A stretch of 64,000 bases of DNA from Heterodera schachtii (GCA_023374025.1 SIJG01000003.1:124001-188000), one strand, 5' to 3'; shown: positions 1 through 14,052, counted from the first letter of the stretch. Made by a program: numbers and translations. Notes: generated by a model not told the origin, from the sequence alone.

Positions 1-3000
1 TTTTTCACCGATGCTTGTCCGATCGCCTTTCAACTCGGCCCATACATTGGGGCCCGTCACGAAGTCGCCATCAAAATGATCAGACTTTTAAACACATATT
101 ATAGCGATGAGGAAGCACAAAGTTCGGTCATCGAAGTGGACAATGGTCAGTAGGACATCCCAAATTTGGATTAAATTGGGCATCATAAGCAGTTAACAAC
201 ACAATTTTGAATCTTTGCGACGCTGTGCTGGTGCCAGCCGCATCTCTCCTGGAATCGAACTTTGCCTACTGCGAGGAGTTGTGGCAAATTCTGTGCCATT
301 TTTCTTATCAAGATCGCTATCGGTTTTTAGAATTCATTTAAAAAGTTATACGAAAATATTTAGCATTTATCACCGATGGCGCACAGTGCACACAGAACGA
401 TGTTGGGATTTGAGCATTCAGAAGGGCAAAGTGTTCGGCATGACACGATACATAATGAAGTGGGGGAATTTAAAGGAAGAAAAATAATAATTTAAAAACA
501 AAGCAAATTAAGGCGCCTCAGCAAGGACACCGCTAAAGTGATGGGGAGACAATTGGGAAAGTCTGTTTTTGGAATAATGCGAAAAGGGAATGGGAGTTGA
601 ACTTTAGACTGTGTCATACATACCCGACCATTCCTCTTGATTATTTGGTCGCCAAGGTGCAAGATTTCCAAAACTTCATTGGGCCTGTCGTTGTAAGTAT
701 TATAATTCATTTATTTATTAATTTACTCGAATTCTGATCGTTTTAACAAAAATCATTGTTGTTTTTTCAGGAGTCAATTCGTTTTCTCTCTTCTCTCGAG
801 TTTGACGTTCTTTCTTGTAATTCCCTCCCCTCTCTTTCCATTTTTATTGTCCCATCCCCCAAAGATTGTCTGATCGAAAATTTGGCTGCTCCCGAAAAGC
901 AACAATACAAAATCTCCGACATTTCCTTCAGTGGTTGGCTCCAATCATTGGCCAATTTTTCGTCTGCCATTTTCAAACGTTACAACATCGACTTCACCGG
1001 CATTCTCCAATACATTGCCAATCAGTTGAAGGACAGTCAAAGGTACTTTGTATTGTTGCAGTACGTTTAATTGGTTTTAAAAATAAGTCTTGATCTCATC
1101 GTTCTGCGCGAAATTGTCACCGGCATTTCGGGTGTGGATTCTAACACGGATTTGACCCAGGAACATTTGGAGGCACTCTGTGGTGGGGACACTCTACGAG
1201 GCGAGGTCAGTCAACGTATTTGAGAATTTATTTCTCACAATGTAAATTACGATTCAGACGAAAATAATGTTTTATTGTTCCATTTCAGGCCGGGTACCTC
1301 CAAATGACCAAATTGAACCGTCGGTCCATCAACCGTTTGCGTGATGCTTTGATGCGCAACGAACTGTTCGAGTCGTTGTGCATTCTCATAGGGCAGCAGA
1401 AACAGTTCATCATCTACCGCGACTCAAGGAATTTCCCTCTGAAGCTGACCACGCAAATGCTGGACCATGTGAGAGGGGCGGGCAAAATGCAAAAATTGAA
1501 ATATTCGATCGTAAAATACTAATGTTTCAAGTCTCATTTCCCACACAATTACAGTGCCAAGAAACCTTCGTTCAATTTTTCGATTTTTTGCGAACCAATC
1601 TCAAACCCGAGGAGTACGCTCGTCGGATGCCTTCCGCCTCGACCCTTATTAGCCAATTCCATTTGCCAATTGAAGCTGCCCTCTGCCTCACTCGGCCAAT
1701 TTACATGCACAAAATTGAGGTTGTTTTCCCAATTTTCTTATTTCCCATTCATAATTTCACAGCTTTCACAGGTGGCCTATGAGTTGGCAAAAAAGAATGG
1801 AAAAGAAAATAGCAAGGGCAAATTGGATGGGTCACAAAAGGCAAGTCGATCCCAATGGGGCATTATTGGTTTGAAATTTAAAAAAGCGAGCGATTTCAAT
1901 GCTGTGTTTTAGTCATCACTGTACAAAGATGCATTCACTAACACGCTGAATGCCCTGGAGGAGGAGTTGATGCCCGTGTTCCCTGAAGCGTATTGGCTGG
2001 ACATGACTTCCAGGTTGGCATCAGATGAACGCCACGTTCAATCAACGAACTCTCTCCCATCCTTCAGAATGCACACCATCTTTTGGTTGTTGTCCGTCAG
2101 TGACCTTTCGGCCCCGCTCAATGCTTATGAACGCGGCATTGAAAAATGCCGTAAAGAAATGACCGATTTGCAGACGAACAACGAAGTGGGCTGACAATAT
2201 AAAGGAAAAATCGCATTTATTCGATGACATTTATTCAAAAGGTTTCTTCCACGCGTGGCGGGGCAACGCGACGCACAGTGAAAGATGAGGAGAGACTGAA
2301 AGGGTTGGAGCAGAAACTGAGCGAGGAAATGCGACGGTTGGCATATTTTGTGAAAAATATTATAATGCCGAAAATTGAAACTATTATCAACCATTCAGAC
2401 AAACAGAACATGTGAAACGAATTAAAGAAATTTTGGTCTCCGAAAAGGACACATTTTTTGCTTCGGCACCAAGTAAATTGGGAGGGAATGGGAAAGGGAT
2501 TTATTTCATTCGGAAACCAAAAGATCGGACGAGTCAAATGCTGCGCTTTCTGCAAAGTTGTGTGTTGCCCCGGGTGATTTGTTCAGAAGTTGAGGCGGTT
2601 TATTGCGCCAAATTGGTCGAGACATTACACACAATCAAAACAGGCTATTTTCAAACGATTGTTTTCATGGACAAAGTGCGACAGAAAATGGAACGATGTT
2701 ATATATTTTTACCAAATTAAGCTATTCAACGACATCACCTCCATTTTGGCGGGGTTTTCTGAGCGTGAAACGCATTGCTTTGGCCGTTACTGTTCCATGT
2801 TGTTGGAAATGACTTTGCGATGGCATTCGAGCAAAACAATTTTCAATGAAGTGTGTTGCGTTTTTCAAACAAACAAAAAACGACACATTTTAATTTAATT
2901 GTGCCTTAAGGAATGCGAAGGTTACCCGGGCTGTGTCACAAAAATTCGGAAAAAAGACCGGGATGAGACAGCGACTGCGGACGAGGTAAACGCCCTCGTC

Positions 3001-3947
3001 CTGTTCACATCACCTCCACTTTTTTAGTTCACTTACGACTATTTTCGTTCCATCTGTTACAAATGGCAATTGCGACTAAATCGGTCCCTTGGCTTCATGC
3101 TCCAACAAAATAATTATGTTTTAATACGAAATGCGTTGACATTTATGACGAAGGTACAGTAACTATTTAAAACTTGTCTTCAACTTCATTTTTGCTTGCA
3201 CAGATTCTCACCAATTTTCCAATATTACGGTCTAATCTAACTTCAATTGAGAAGCATGTGACAGCAGTTAGAGACAACGAAAAGGCACGCCTAATCAGCG
3301 ACATTTACATTCCCCTCATTCAAAAATTTAAGGGTAAACGAAACGATTTGAATTTGTTGGCGTCCAGCTATTTGGTACAACTGGCGAAGCGGAATGTGAA
3401 ATTATGGGAACTAAACGAATTCGCAGACACCAAAATGACGGTGAAACATTCATTAATTGCCCCAATTATGATGCTTTAACTACATACAGAAAAACCAATC
3501 GCTAGTAAAAGCGAATGGGACCGCCAGCGGTGGTGGTGGCGGAACGACAAGAAAAGCGGTGACAGCACCGAGTGAGTTGCGCATTATGGGAGAGTGGGCC
3601 AATTCCTTCTTCTCTTAACTATGCTTTTTTAGGTTCTGAACGACCCTCGTCAACGACACATTCACCGCGAAGAACTGCCGACGATGCCACTTCACCGCCC
3701 TCGACAACCCCCGCTAAACGGAGTCGACCGTCCGTACGTAGTGGTGGAAGTGGAGGTAAATATGGATGAGGGAGGGAGGGGGCGGGTCAAAGTAACTCTT
3801 CTGAATTGATTGTTTTTAATTTGCCGATCTTGCATTTTACCAGTGCCTTACAGATTTAGCTGAATTTTTGTGAAACTAAGATTTTGATCTTGCTCATTTT
3901 CAGCTAGCAGTCGGTCAAAAGAAAACGAAGGGAAACGGGAGAACTGA
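1..3947 (+). CDS. THOC2: THO complex subunit 2 (3' part of gene)
   Basis: THOC2 is the scaffold of the nuclear THO/TREX complex, which packages nascent mRNA for export. The gene begins upstream of the window. Internal exons read at 1-145 and 193-322, and others follow to the stop at 3945-3947. Family stretches visible in order are CEELWQILCHFSYQDRYR, WLQSLANFSSAIFKRYNID, ILQYIANQLKDSQ, HLEALCGGDTLRGE, RSINRLRDALMRNELF, ETFVQFFDFLRTNLKPEEYA, SAPLNAYERGIEKCRKEM and CVLPRVICSEVEAVYCAK. The last exons turn into a Ser/Thr/Pro/Arg/Lys-rich tail of low conservation, as in animal THOC2, but much shorter than in vertebrates. Introns are 40-60 bp with GT-AG ends. AATAAA at 3978 fits the 3' end. The neighbouring FYVE gene is convergent, 325 bp away. 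Confidence 0.93.
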
Positions 3948-4272
3948 TTGTTTTTGATTGACCTCAATTATTGTTGAAATAAAGTACACGATATTTATTA
4001 TTACTTTTTTATTTTAAAACTATGTCAATTTTGTATCTATACAATTGGTAAGAAACAAACAATGGGGAATTGAAAATCAAACAGAAAGTGCACTTTCGAT
4101 GAGAGCCCAGACCGGGACGAAACCCGTGTGAGATTTGCGGAATCCCAGTCCGCAATGCCGTTTTTTTTTTTAAAAATTGTAATTAATCCTCTGGATCCTT
4201 CCTTCGAAATAATTTTGAGTTCCAATACTGCAGCTGATCCACAAACTTAAAATTTCCGGGCTCTATTTTCGA
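3948..4272. other. Convergent 3' intergenic spacer
   Basis: This is the spacer between the ends of THOC2 (+) and the FYVE gene (-). It is AT-rich. It contains a short stem-loop at 4135-4155 with a 7-bp perfect stem next to a T run. No gene is seen. Confidence 0.6.
3978..3983 (+). terminator. Poly(A) signal of THOC2
   Basis: AATAAA lies 31 bp after the THOC2 stop codon and before the convergent gene. A canonical signal at this distance is the likely cleavage signal. Confidence 0.6.
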
Positions 4273-7200
4273 TCACTTTAAACCAGACAGAATTGTGATT
4301 TTTATGTTATGAATCGCCGGGACTGTCAGGAACAGTAAGAGCCGGAAGCGGCCGAGTGGACACAATAAATGTGTGCAATTCAACGAAAAAAACGCTTGGT
4401 AACCAGGAACATAGACCATATAGAAAAGGGATGAGCTAAAAATGAAAATATATGTGTATAAAGGGTGATTTGTCCTCAGTGTTACTTGTTCGTCAAGTGT
4501 CACCGTCCACACAAAGTGTTGTTCCGGCAATGCCACCCATTTCTCAGTTTCGTAAGAAATCACTTCGCCGTCGATATGGACTCGCAAAGCAATGGACCTA
4601 ATTAGAAAAAACGAAAATTTTTAAAATTCTATTGGCTGTTCCCCTCCCCCCTTTCCATTTTACCATACCTCTGATCAACTGCAATTAATTCCCGCAAGAA
4701 TGGCTCCAAAGTGGGCACAATTTGCTTGGTCAATTGTTCGCACAGATCAAAAAACCGCGGCTGAAGTGCGCTGGGGAATTTACCGGGCAACATGTTGATG
4801 ACCTTTGGAACAAAGAAAAGTTTGGGCGAATTGAAGAAAAATACCGCTGAAAGACGGAGAGCCCATTCAGAAGAGAATTGGAAGAAGTAGAGAGAGCGCA
4901 AAAGTCGAGAACGGTCAAGACTAAGGAGAAGCAACCAACATTAGGAAAACAGATGCAAAAAGGTTGTTTTAATAAGTAGTAACTAAATTCTCTAAAAATT
5001 GACTAATTTTGGCTCGGAACCAAATGGTGCCAAAAAAATGCTTCGACGGAAACTTGTTAAATTCTCAATGCGTTAATTAGTAAAATAATGACTTACCCGT
5101 ATTGGATATGTCCTTCCAGCGGTTTACCGTCGATTGGCGAATGAAGCGCCCCCTGAGAAAAGAGTTATGTGATGCACATGTTTTATAACCACACTCAATT
5201 TCAATAATTTGTCGTGCACCAACCGGGGCCATTCTCCGGGGTTCGGATAACGACGCTTTGTGCTGCCCATTTTCGACGAGGTCGTTCGTGTCGCGGAAGG
5301 CAATGAAAAGACTGTGTCCGTGCTCATTAGAAACAGAAAAGTAATCGCCGGTCGTCAGAGCTTTGATCAATTGCTGGGTTAATAAATATGGTAAATTGGA
5401 AGAAAAAAAAGAGAGTACCTCCATCAGATCGGCATTTAGTCGAACGACGAGTCCATCTTCAACCAAACTGACCGAAAGCTGTTCATTGCCGCGAAGGGCA
5501 CCGTCAAAAATCAGAAATGAAACACCAATGACTGAAGAAACCCAATTGTTTATATTGCTAATGCAACTGTATTTAGACAATTCTTTCACCCTTTTTTGTG
5601 TTAATTGACGTCGATTGTGAGTTGCTTTCGCCACTTGAGAAGACGCGAGTGCTGAAAGAGGGCGTCACTCCGTCGTCGGTTTCTTCTTGGACACAGACCA
5701 AATGGGAATCGATCTGACAAGGACCCAACATGTTCGGTTGTTCATTGCACAAGCCCATCATCCTTCCGTCCACTCACTTCCGTTACTCCGTCCTCCTCGT
5801 CCGCGTCGGCTGCAGCACTCAATTGGTCCAATGCCCATCCGACCATATTGCGATTGCCCGCCACTATTTGACGAATGTCATCCAAAGCCCAAGAAGACAG
5901 AATGATGACGGTGGTTGTTTCACGAATTGCGACAATGCAACCGGAAAGACGCGCCATTCGGTAGGACCAAAAACGGAAATCATTGAGCACCTTTAGGTAA
6001 GAGATAAGAGGAGGAACAAATTACTAAAAAACCCATTTGTGAAATATACCTTTAATACGCTGGATTGGATAGAATTGGCAGTGAAAACGGGACGCTCTCG
6101 GCGGACATTTACCACGGGGAAGGGATATTCTAGAAGTAGGCATATATTTTTAATTCTTCAAACAGAAATTTTTCAAGAAAAATCTTTTAAAAATTTTTAA
6201 TAAGAAAATTCCAATGGAAAAATTTTATAAAAATCTTCCCTCGACCCTCCAATATTTTTTGAAATTCTTTAAAAAAAAAGTTAAGTCAGATTTTCCTTAA
6301 AAAAACCCTTCAAAAAGAATTTGTTGAATTAAAAGAAGAAACTTACCGCCATAAAGCATTCCAAGGCGAAGAAGCAGGCGACACTGGCACACATTTGGCC
6401 AAAGGAAGTTCATCCTTCTGGACAAAGACACCAATAAGAAAAGGGTGGGAGGGCGGACGGAAATTGGCAAAATTCTAAACAGGCAAAAATTGGAAATGTG
6501 GTTTTCTAATAAGAACATTTTATTTAACTAAACATACTGTCTGTTCAAAATCTATAACCTTTTTAAAAAATTGTGGAGCTAATTGGAATCACCATAAGAT
6601 AAATTAGTACTTCTTATCCCAACACCTCAACTGCCCACCTGTTTGTAGTGTGGACGATGGAACAGAAGTGCCGCTGCTTTATGGCCAAATATTGACTGAT
6701 CCTTTGTGAACGATGGATAAAGCCGAGTCATCCGAGAAACGCATCTGACATTGAGAAAGTAAAATGAATAAAATTGAAAATCAAAAGCCAATGTCTACTT
6801 TCTGATTCCCATTTTATGGTCGATCTGATGGACTTCCTGCGGGTCCACCAAACACTGCTGGAAGATCAGTTCGTACTGTTGCAGCAGTACCAATAGGTCC
6901 GACTTTGGGTCCAACTTTTTTTTGAAATGTATTTTGTTACCTCCGTAAAAACTCACCTCATTTGGTGCAAAAATTGAGGAGTCAAAGTGAAACGCAAGAA
7001 ACAGTTCATCGACGCCGAGTGAAGCCAAGCCACGAGTGGAAACGGCCAAAGTTGGGAATTGGTCCTCGGCACAAACTGTGAATTGGAAAATGGACCATGA
7101 AAAAAGAAACATTAAATGGAAATGGACTCACTTCTCCCGCGTTCAATGCGTAAATGGAAATTCCGTCGCAATGCAATTGTCCATTCCCTTCTCTCTTTCT

Positions 7201-9888
7201 CCGTGTCGCACAATTCTCTTGCAACTTCGGCCAATTCTCGCCTCACCAACTCCTCGAACCCATCACTGCGTAATTCAACCGACCAAATTCGGCATTCATT
7301 TTGCGTTTGATTTGTATCGGCTTTTAAAATTAGTAAACTCTGTGCTTCCTCTTCCATGCGCTTTTCCCTCGACCGTCTGGACATTTTCCGTGGCAACTGT
7401 TCGATGGAAATTGGGTTGCTCCGTTTTACACATATTACTGACTTTTTTGTTGTCGTTTGGCGAAATATTTGTGCCATTGCCCGCCGTTGGAATGAATGAT
7501 TTTTTAACAAGAGAATGGCCATCTGTCGAGTTCGGTCGGTCGCCCCCACTGACCAACCATTGGTACAGAGATGGACCTGCAACCGATCGGTCAGACCTGC
7601 GGAAAATGATAAAGTAGGGCAATTAGTTGCATTTTAATAAAATTACGCACTCCGCATTGGTACTGTTTTGTCCGGCAAGTTGTGAATTGGGCGTGGTTCC
7701 ATCATGGCCTGGGTTAACGCCGTCCCGAAACGTCACACTCCGTTTGGAGTTGGTCATCGAAACTGACTAATAGTAAGATAAATTATCAATTCGTTATCGC
7801 TTGTCAATGGCCCACTATCGGCCGCGTTTGCTCCAAAGTTTGTCCATTGTCCGGTCCGTTTGAAGCAGCGACTTCCGTCCGATGGGCAGCGACGATGGTG
7901 GGAGGAGCAACAGCGGACTGCTTCAGGAGAGACTTCTTTTTTGGACGCGGCGGTGCACAATTTGTCGGGGCAAAATCAGCGGATTGGCAGAGGGAATGGG
8001 CAACAACATCACTTTGGGGAAAGGTAAAACAAAAACAAAATAACGAATAGCACAACCTTTTCTGCTCCGCTTGTTGTCGTGTCGCTTCGGATACAGTGTT
8101 ATTTTTGGTTTTGTCCGTTTCTTCGCCCATTCCCTCGCCGTTAGCGTTGTCCTTTTGGTCCGAAGAATTCATTCGGTGTTCATATTCCACAATTCGGTCC
8201 AATGTCCGATTGCATGGAATACAAACCTTATTGTTTAAATGATTTAAATTAATTGATTTGCTTTGTCTCACGCGTTGTTTCCCTTCCTTTTCGTCCATAT
8301 AGGCGAGAAGTCGACGCTTAGAACAGCAAACACGACAGAGAACCTGAAAACCCCAAATGAGGACAAAAGAAAACGGAATTGCTATATTTATTATTCGCCA
8401 AATAAAAAAATTTCTGAATGATATCAAAATAAAATCAGTTTATAAAATGCAAATGACTCACTCTTCCGCATGCGCGACAGTGGTGACGCCGATTGACAAT
8501 GGAAAAGCGCGTTGCGCAGAGCATGCAATCCAAGCATTCCTCGTCAGGAATCCTAAAAACGGAAGGAAACGTATGACAATAGAAAAGGCAAAGAATTGAC
8601 CAATAGGGCTTTTTCTTGCCGAGTTGCAATTCACTTTCGGTCAGTTTGAACTCGTCCAAGGCAACGGAAAGGTCGTGGACAATGGCCAAGCAATCATTTC
8701 GGTGGCTTGTTGTTTGAGAAGTAAATGGTTGAGAATGGGAAGAAGAGGGGCAGGCGGAGGAGGAGGACAAAGGAGAAGAGACAATGGAGGAGGAAGGCAA
8801 AGGAGGAGAAAGGGGCCGACTGTGGGAGACATCAGACACTGAAAAGAGCATGAAAATAAGTTTTTTGGCAGAAATTTGTGTCATTCAAAATTGACACCTT
8901 TTTCGGCTTCCGTTTCCCCCGCTTCTTGCGCTTCGTCGGCTTCTCTTTGGCCTCTGTCCGTTTCTCCATCACATTGTTCCATTTCTTCTTTTATTTCTGT
9001 TGGGTTTTGCCCATTCTTTTCATTTATATCAGTCGCTTCTTCCAGCACCTAAATTATTTGTTCCTTTGATTTAATACCAAAATGAAAATTGAATTAATTA
9101 CCATTTGTAGAACTGAATCGACCATTTCCTCCACAAATTTTTCAAGACATTGACTATTCATAGGAAAAGTATCATGATAATAACTACTTTCTGAAGATGC
9201 TTCTTATAAGTGTGTTATTGCAGTTTCAATGGCTTACCAAGATCAGATTTTTTCACAATTTCTTCGTCACGTGCCTCTTCAATTTCTTGGTCCAATTCTT
9301 CCGCGTTTATTTGCGCTGCCATCTGATCAATTTGGTCAAAAATATCCTCGTCATTTTTTTCGTTTGTTTCATATCCATCTTTAAAAGATAATATACATTC
9401 CTAAAATTTTCAATTGATCGTTACGCTTTGTTTACAATATTTACTTCTGCCGTATGTATTCGATTTTCGCTTTGTTCGTCATGAACAAGTCTTTGACATT
9501 GGAATTGAATTGGCGTTTCCTTTGCTTGTTCTGGCACAATTTGACCATGTGCTTCAAGGCATGCATCCTTCTCCTGCCTTTTTGGTACGACGTTTCGGAG
9601 GTTTCTGTCGGACTCTTCGTTATTGTCGCATGTTGTCACCCCAACTTGCTTTTCTCGTTGTTGTTGTTGTTCTTGTTCTATTATTGAGTTTTGTTGATCC
9701 GAATTGCTGTTACTGTTAGGAGAAAACTCGTTTTTGATGGCCACAGATTGAGCTGGCAATTCTACTACAAGTTGAAGGGGTTCGTTCTCAAGCCTATCAA
9801 GCAGTTCATCCATATCCGGGAGTGCGGAAGTTTCCATTGGGATAACAATTGATGATGAAATAGATGGAAGAAGACCAAAATCGCACAT
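4273..9888 (-). CDS. SARA/endofin-like FYVE-domain protein
   Basis: Multi-exon gene. FYVE proteins of the ZFYVE9/ZFYVE16 family bind PtdIns3P on early endosomes, and ZFYVE9 presents receptor-regulated SMADs to TGF-beta receptors. The ATG at 9888 opens an acidic, Glu/Gln-rich N-terminal half (9888 to about 8880). The FYVE finger follows at about 8565-8195 and is split by introns: CLDCMLCATRF, then the hallmark RRHHCRACGR, then VLCRVCCSKRRLLAYMDEKE and VCIPCNRTLD. Downstream exons match the SARA C-terminal domain: VIGVSFLIFDGALRGNEQ, VEDGLVVRLNADLM, and near the end LRVHIDGEVISYE and KWVALPEQHFVWTVTLDEQ. The frame stays open to 4273, but the true last codon is uncertain because the last 60 residues lack family similarity. 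A SMAD-binding segment was not recognised. Assignment to the family is firm; ZFYVE9 versus ZFYVE16 is not. Confidence 0.85.
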
Positions 9889-10410
9889 TTGTCGTGCATT
9901 AATTTTTAAATTAATTTTTGATCTGTTTAAAGCAGGGATAGGATTCGTCCTTGAATCGCAAGGACGTCCTTGAAATTTTGGGCCCCATCATTTGAAAAAA
10001 ATTCTTTAATTCAAAATTTCTTTAAAAATAAGCACTCGAAAAAAATCAAAATTATTATACATACATACCTAATTTGATCAATTTTAGACATAAGGCTATT
10101 AAAAATTACAAATTTTTTACCAGCGGCGCCTATAGACACCGCTGGACCTCCCTTTTCCCAAAAATTTTTTTGAAAAAAAACGCCGCAAAAAAGTGCACAT
10201 GCATAATAGAGAACACTTAGGCCTATTGAATGATAACAAAATTGAGGTATACTCCTGGAGAATCTGGGGTCCACCCAAAAAATTGTTTTTCTGTTATGAA
10301 AAGATCAACCCGGGAGTATTCAGGGCTTCTGGTCACGAATATGATATCAGCATTGATTCTATCATTGATTATGAAAATCATAGATTTCCGAAATTGCTTA
10401 ACTTGAAATC
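9889..10410. promoter_or_regulatory. Divergent promoter region, FYVE gene / ARS2
   Basis: 522 bp separate the ATG of the FYVE gene (-) from the ATG of ARS2 (+), so both promoters and 5' leaders must lie here. A short foldback repeat sits at about 10120-10195. No TATA box is convincing. Trans-splicing acceptors could not be assigned. Confidence 0.5.
10120..10195. repeat. Short foldback repeat, copy 1
   Basis: A GC-rich end (GCGGCG) and its complement (CGCCGC) flank a core TTCCCAAAAATTTTTTTG that can itself fold back. A related copy lies in an ARS2 intron at about 13595-13675. Confidence 0.5.
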
Positions 10411-13400
10411 ATGGTTTATGATGAGGAACCAGACGAACGCCGACGTGAAAAATTCAGCCGCGAGAGGGGAGTCGGGCAGCAAGACTTTCGTCGCCCATTT
10501 GATAGGTTTGATAACACTGAAATAAAATGCAATTTGCATGTACATTTTGTTTGTGCTATTAGGTCAAGACGTGCCGATTTTTCTGCAAATGGAACGATGA
10601 AACGATCATTCAGAGGGTCAGGGCTTGAAGATGAACAGCAACCGCTTAAACGGGGTCGCTTGTGAGTTACATTTTGATAGAAATGAAAATTGTGATATTT
10701 AATACAAGCAGTGATTCGGCATCCGACAGCTATGAGCCGATATTTAATAAACGAGACACTGCACTGGACTCAGATGGTGGGGCGACGACTTTGCTGACTT
10801 TTAGGAAATTTCTTGCGACACAAGACGAATCACTTAGCGACGAGGAGGCGATCACCAAATACAACGAATACAAGGTAACACAGCGAACAGAACAGAAAGA
10901 CATTGCCATCGAATCCATGATAAAAAATTAACCAGTAAATTTGGAAGTCAAGAGCGGCATTCTTACTTTAATTGTATGGGTTTCAGTTCGATGTTCTCCG
11001 TCAGGAATGTGAGCGATTTTTCCAAAAACACAAAGAAGAGGAATGGTAAACACAAAAAATACGGACAAGAATTTTCTTCGATTAAATCTTTACTAAAGGT
11101 TCCGTTTCAAATATCATCCAGAGGATGGCCGTGCTGGGAGAGAAGAACATCGTTCGAACATTCAAAAGCGATTGGCAGTGTTCAATGAATTCTTTGAGAA
11201 AAGTATTTTTGACAACGTTCCGCTGGATTTTGCACATTCCGAGCGAATTATTCGTGTAATGGACGCCGGTGATTTATTTGCACTTTTATTTGGAATTAAA
11301 TATCTTTTGATTCAGTTATTGTCAAACTCGAGGGTGGCACTAACACGGACATTGAGGCGATTAAAGACGAGCCAATTGAGGACGAATCCATTCAGGACCT
11401 GCTGAAGGAGAAGGGTCTCACATTTTGTGGGTGTTTCAGGGTTCATTTAGTTATTGCAGATTCGGAGAAAGGGAAAGTGCCCGAAATGACCGATGGAGCA
11501 GTGAATGTGCCTATTTCTTCTGAGGGGGAACAATCGCCGAAGCAACAGGTGTGACAAACAGTCTCTTACGGCATTTAAGCGAATTTTATTGTTGTAACAG
11601 AAAACGAGCGACGAGGAGGGCAGCGCAACGGCAGCCGAAGAGACAGTGGCGGACGTAAAGGTGGGGAAGAGAAACGGAAGAGGGAAATATGATAAAATGA
11701 AGGACACAAAAAAATACAAAATAAATGAGACGCAAAATGTAAATATCCCACAACCCAACAGAGTGTGGCCACTCCTCAGCAGCACCAACTGCACAAAACG
11801 TGTTCTGTCCACTTTCGAACTGTGCCGGCAAATGCTCCAATCGCTGATTTGGAAAATGTAAGTGCGACAATTCGTAAATGCTATTGTTTTGCCACTTTTA
11901 GCTGTGTAAGCAGCACCCCGGCTTTCTTCGGCTTGCCATTGGTGACCCAATGACTGACTCGCGCGGTGTTCGCCTTCGGCCTGCCTGGGCCACTTACCGA
12001 AGAGATGTGAACATTAGGGAGATTTATTGGGCACTCCGAAGAGCCAAAGTAATTTAAAAGGCCTTTCATTTTAATTATTTGTGAATTTTGAGTTGATGAC
12101 TTCCGATTTGGGCACCCAAGTCAACCGTGACTTAAAGCGTCGAATTCGCGTCAGCGGTGACTTTGTCCCATCCGTCGCCACTCTCTCAGCGTTCACTTCT
12201 CCCATTGACTCTCACCGCCCAATTGCGTCCAATACGCTTCGCCAAGCTGCTCGGCTTGTCTTTTTGTTGGATGTGCGGGAGGGACTTTACCGAGAAGAGG
12301 CGGAGGACGGTGAAGACGAAGGCGGACGGAGCTTCGATATGGGCGAATTTAACGGAGTCGATGGTAAATTTTAGGCAATGATTAAGTGACAAACAAATTG
12401 CCAGGCTTGGACGAAGCTGTGCTGAAAAGTCGTAACCCCATTTTGGCAGGGATTGCCGATTATATGGTGGAGGAAGCGAGTGTTGAAGAGGTGGATGGAC
12501 ATTTAAAATGTAATCCATAACACGGTTCCCTTAAGGAAGTCCTTTTGGAAAGGGCTGCTTCTGTGGATGGGGCAATTGCGTCTTCGGAGATTTCTTTGCA
12601 ATTTGAGGAAGATCGGTCACTTCTTAAGGTGCAATGTGCTTTTTGTCCAACTCAAAGTTGGACATAATTGTTTGCTTTTAGATTCTCGACCGTCTCCTAT
12701 TTTATTTGCGGATTGTCCATTCTGTGGATTTTTACGGTGCCGTCCATTACCCGCAAGAGGACCGAATGCCGAGTCGGTAAGCAACTTGGAAAACGACTGT
12801 CCATTTGTGTCTATTGGCCACCAGTAACTTTGAGTTCTTGTTCATAGTCTCGGTTTGTTCCACGTTCGCCGCATTCCACCGGCTATTGAAAATACCAAAC
12901 GGACTCCTCAATTGTCAAAAAGTGCGGTGGATGGACATATTGAAGGCTTCAACGCTCGTCTTGAGAACGGACTTTTTAAGCGGTGCACTCCGCTGAGTGA
13001 ACGGGACTTGCAGAAACTTGACAAAAAGGACGCAGACAAGTGGAAAAATGGCCAATAAGTTGTGGAAAAATTAATTTTCTTTCGCAGAGCGGTTGAGCTG
13101 TTCGTTAATGCGAATACGCAACAATTGGGTCCCGAGAAGTGGCTTTGTCCTCTCTCCGGGAAGAAATTTAAAGGACCCGAATTTGTGCACAAACACATCC
13201 ATTCCAAATACATTGAGGAGGTGGACAAAGTGCGAAATGAGGTGAGCCATATCATTATCATGTATTTGTTTAACTTTTCTTACTTTTTCAGGCTCTTTAT
13301 TACAACAATTTCATTACTGACCCAAATCGTCCCCACAGTCCGCAGCTTTTTGAACAGCCAAAAACACGTGCCGAGTCGCGCCAACTCATCGAAAGCGGCA

Positions 13401-14052
13401 CAGACACACAACATGTTTCTCCTCAAATGGAATCCACGAATGAGAGGATTCGTGAGTTGTAATATTAATGGTTCTTTTATTATTATTTTTCACACAGCAT
13501 TCCAACGCGGTACTTCTTCATGGGGTGGAGGAAATTACGGGGCCGACCGAGTTGGTGGTCCTTCTCGCTACTGTATGTTAATCATACATGAAAAAAGGGG
13601 GGGGGGGTCGACGCGGCGCCTAGCCGGCCCTCTGTTCCCAAAAATTTTTTGAAAAAAGCGCGTCAAAAAAAAGGGTTTGAAAAGCAAAAAAGGTCGTCAA
13701 TTTACATGGCTGGACCATTCCGCAAAATTTGCCGCTGACCCCCCCCCCCCCCCCACCTTTTTTCATTTATGATGTTAATGTTCTAATTGTATAACTTCTG
13801 TGATTTTAATCAAACCCATTAAAAATAAAACATTACAATTGTTGTACAGCTGGCGTTTCTCGCCCTCCGATGAACACCGGAGGTTGGCGACGCATGGAAC
13901 CAATGAATGAAACGACGGTTCGGGGTGTCAATGGTGGAGGTGGTGGGATGCGCGACCCGCGAGCTCCGCCGTCGTATAGGGTAATACGGTCTCTCTTTTT
14001 CTACCATCATCACGTTTAGGATCTTGATGCGCCTACCGAAGATATAATTTAA
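10411..14052 (+). CDS. SRRT: Serrate RNA effector homologue ARS2
   Basis: ARS2 binds the nuclear cap-binding complex and routes capped transcripts to miRNA processing, 3'-end formation, export or decay. The ATG at 10411 opens [20 protein letters not shown], matching the charged N-terminus of SRRT. Later exons give [20 protein letters not shown] and ITKYNEYK (the serrate N-terminal domain), [16 protein letters not shown] and [18 protein letters not shown] (RNP-like core), [20 protein letters not shown], and the zinc-finger block [20 protein letters not shown] plus [13 protein letters not shown]. The last exon (14020-14052) ends [12 protein letters not shown], the conserved C-terminal tail that binds effectors. 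All introns seen are GT-AG. The intron before the last exons carries a foldback repeat and C/G runs. Domain order and length are normal for the family. Confidence 0.95.
13590..13680. repeat. Short foldback repeat, copy 2 (ARS2 intron)
   Basis: GACGCGGCGCC and GCGCGTC form the ends. The centre TTCCCAAAAATTTTTTG is nearly the same as in the copy at 10120-10195. A G run lies before it and a long C run after it, at about 13739-13755. Confidence 0.5.

Noticed and set aside
4100..4160. tRNA-like arms on the minus strand (7-bp anticodon-type stem TTGCGGA and a T-arm-like CGGGTTTCGTCCCGG)
   Set aside because: No acceptor stem or D arm can be found and the flank is a homopolymer. At most it is a degraded tRNA-derived fragment.
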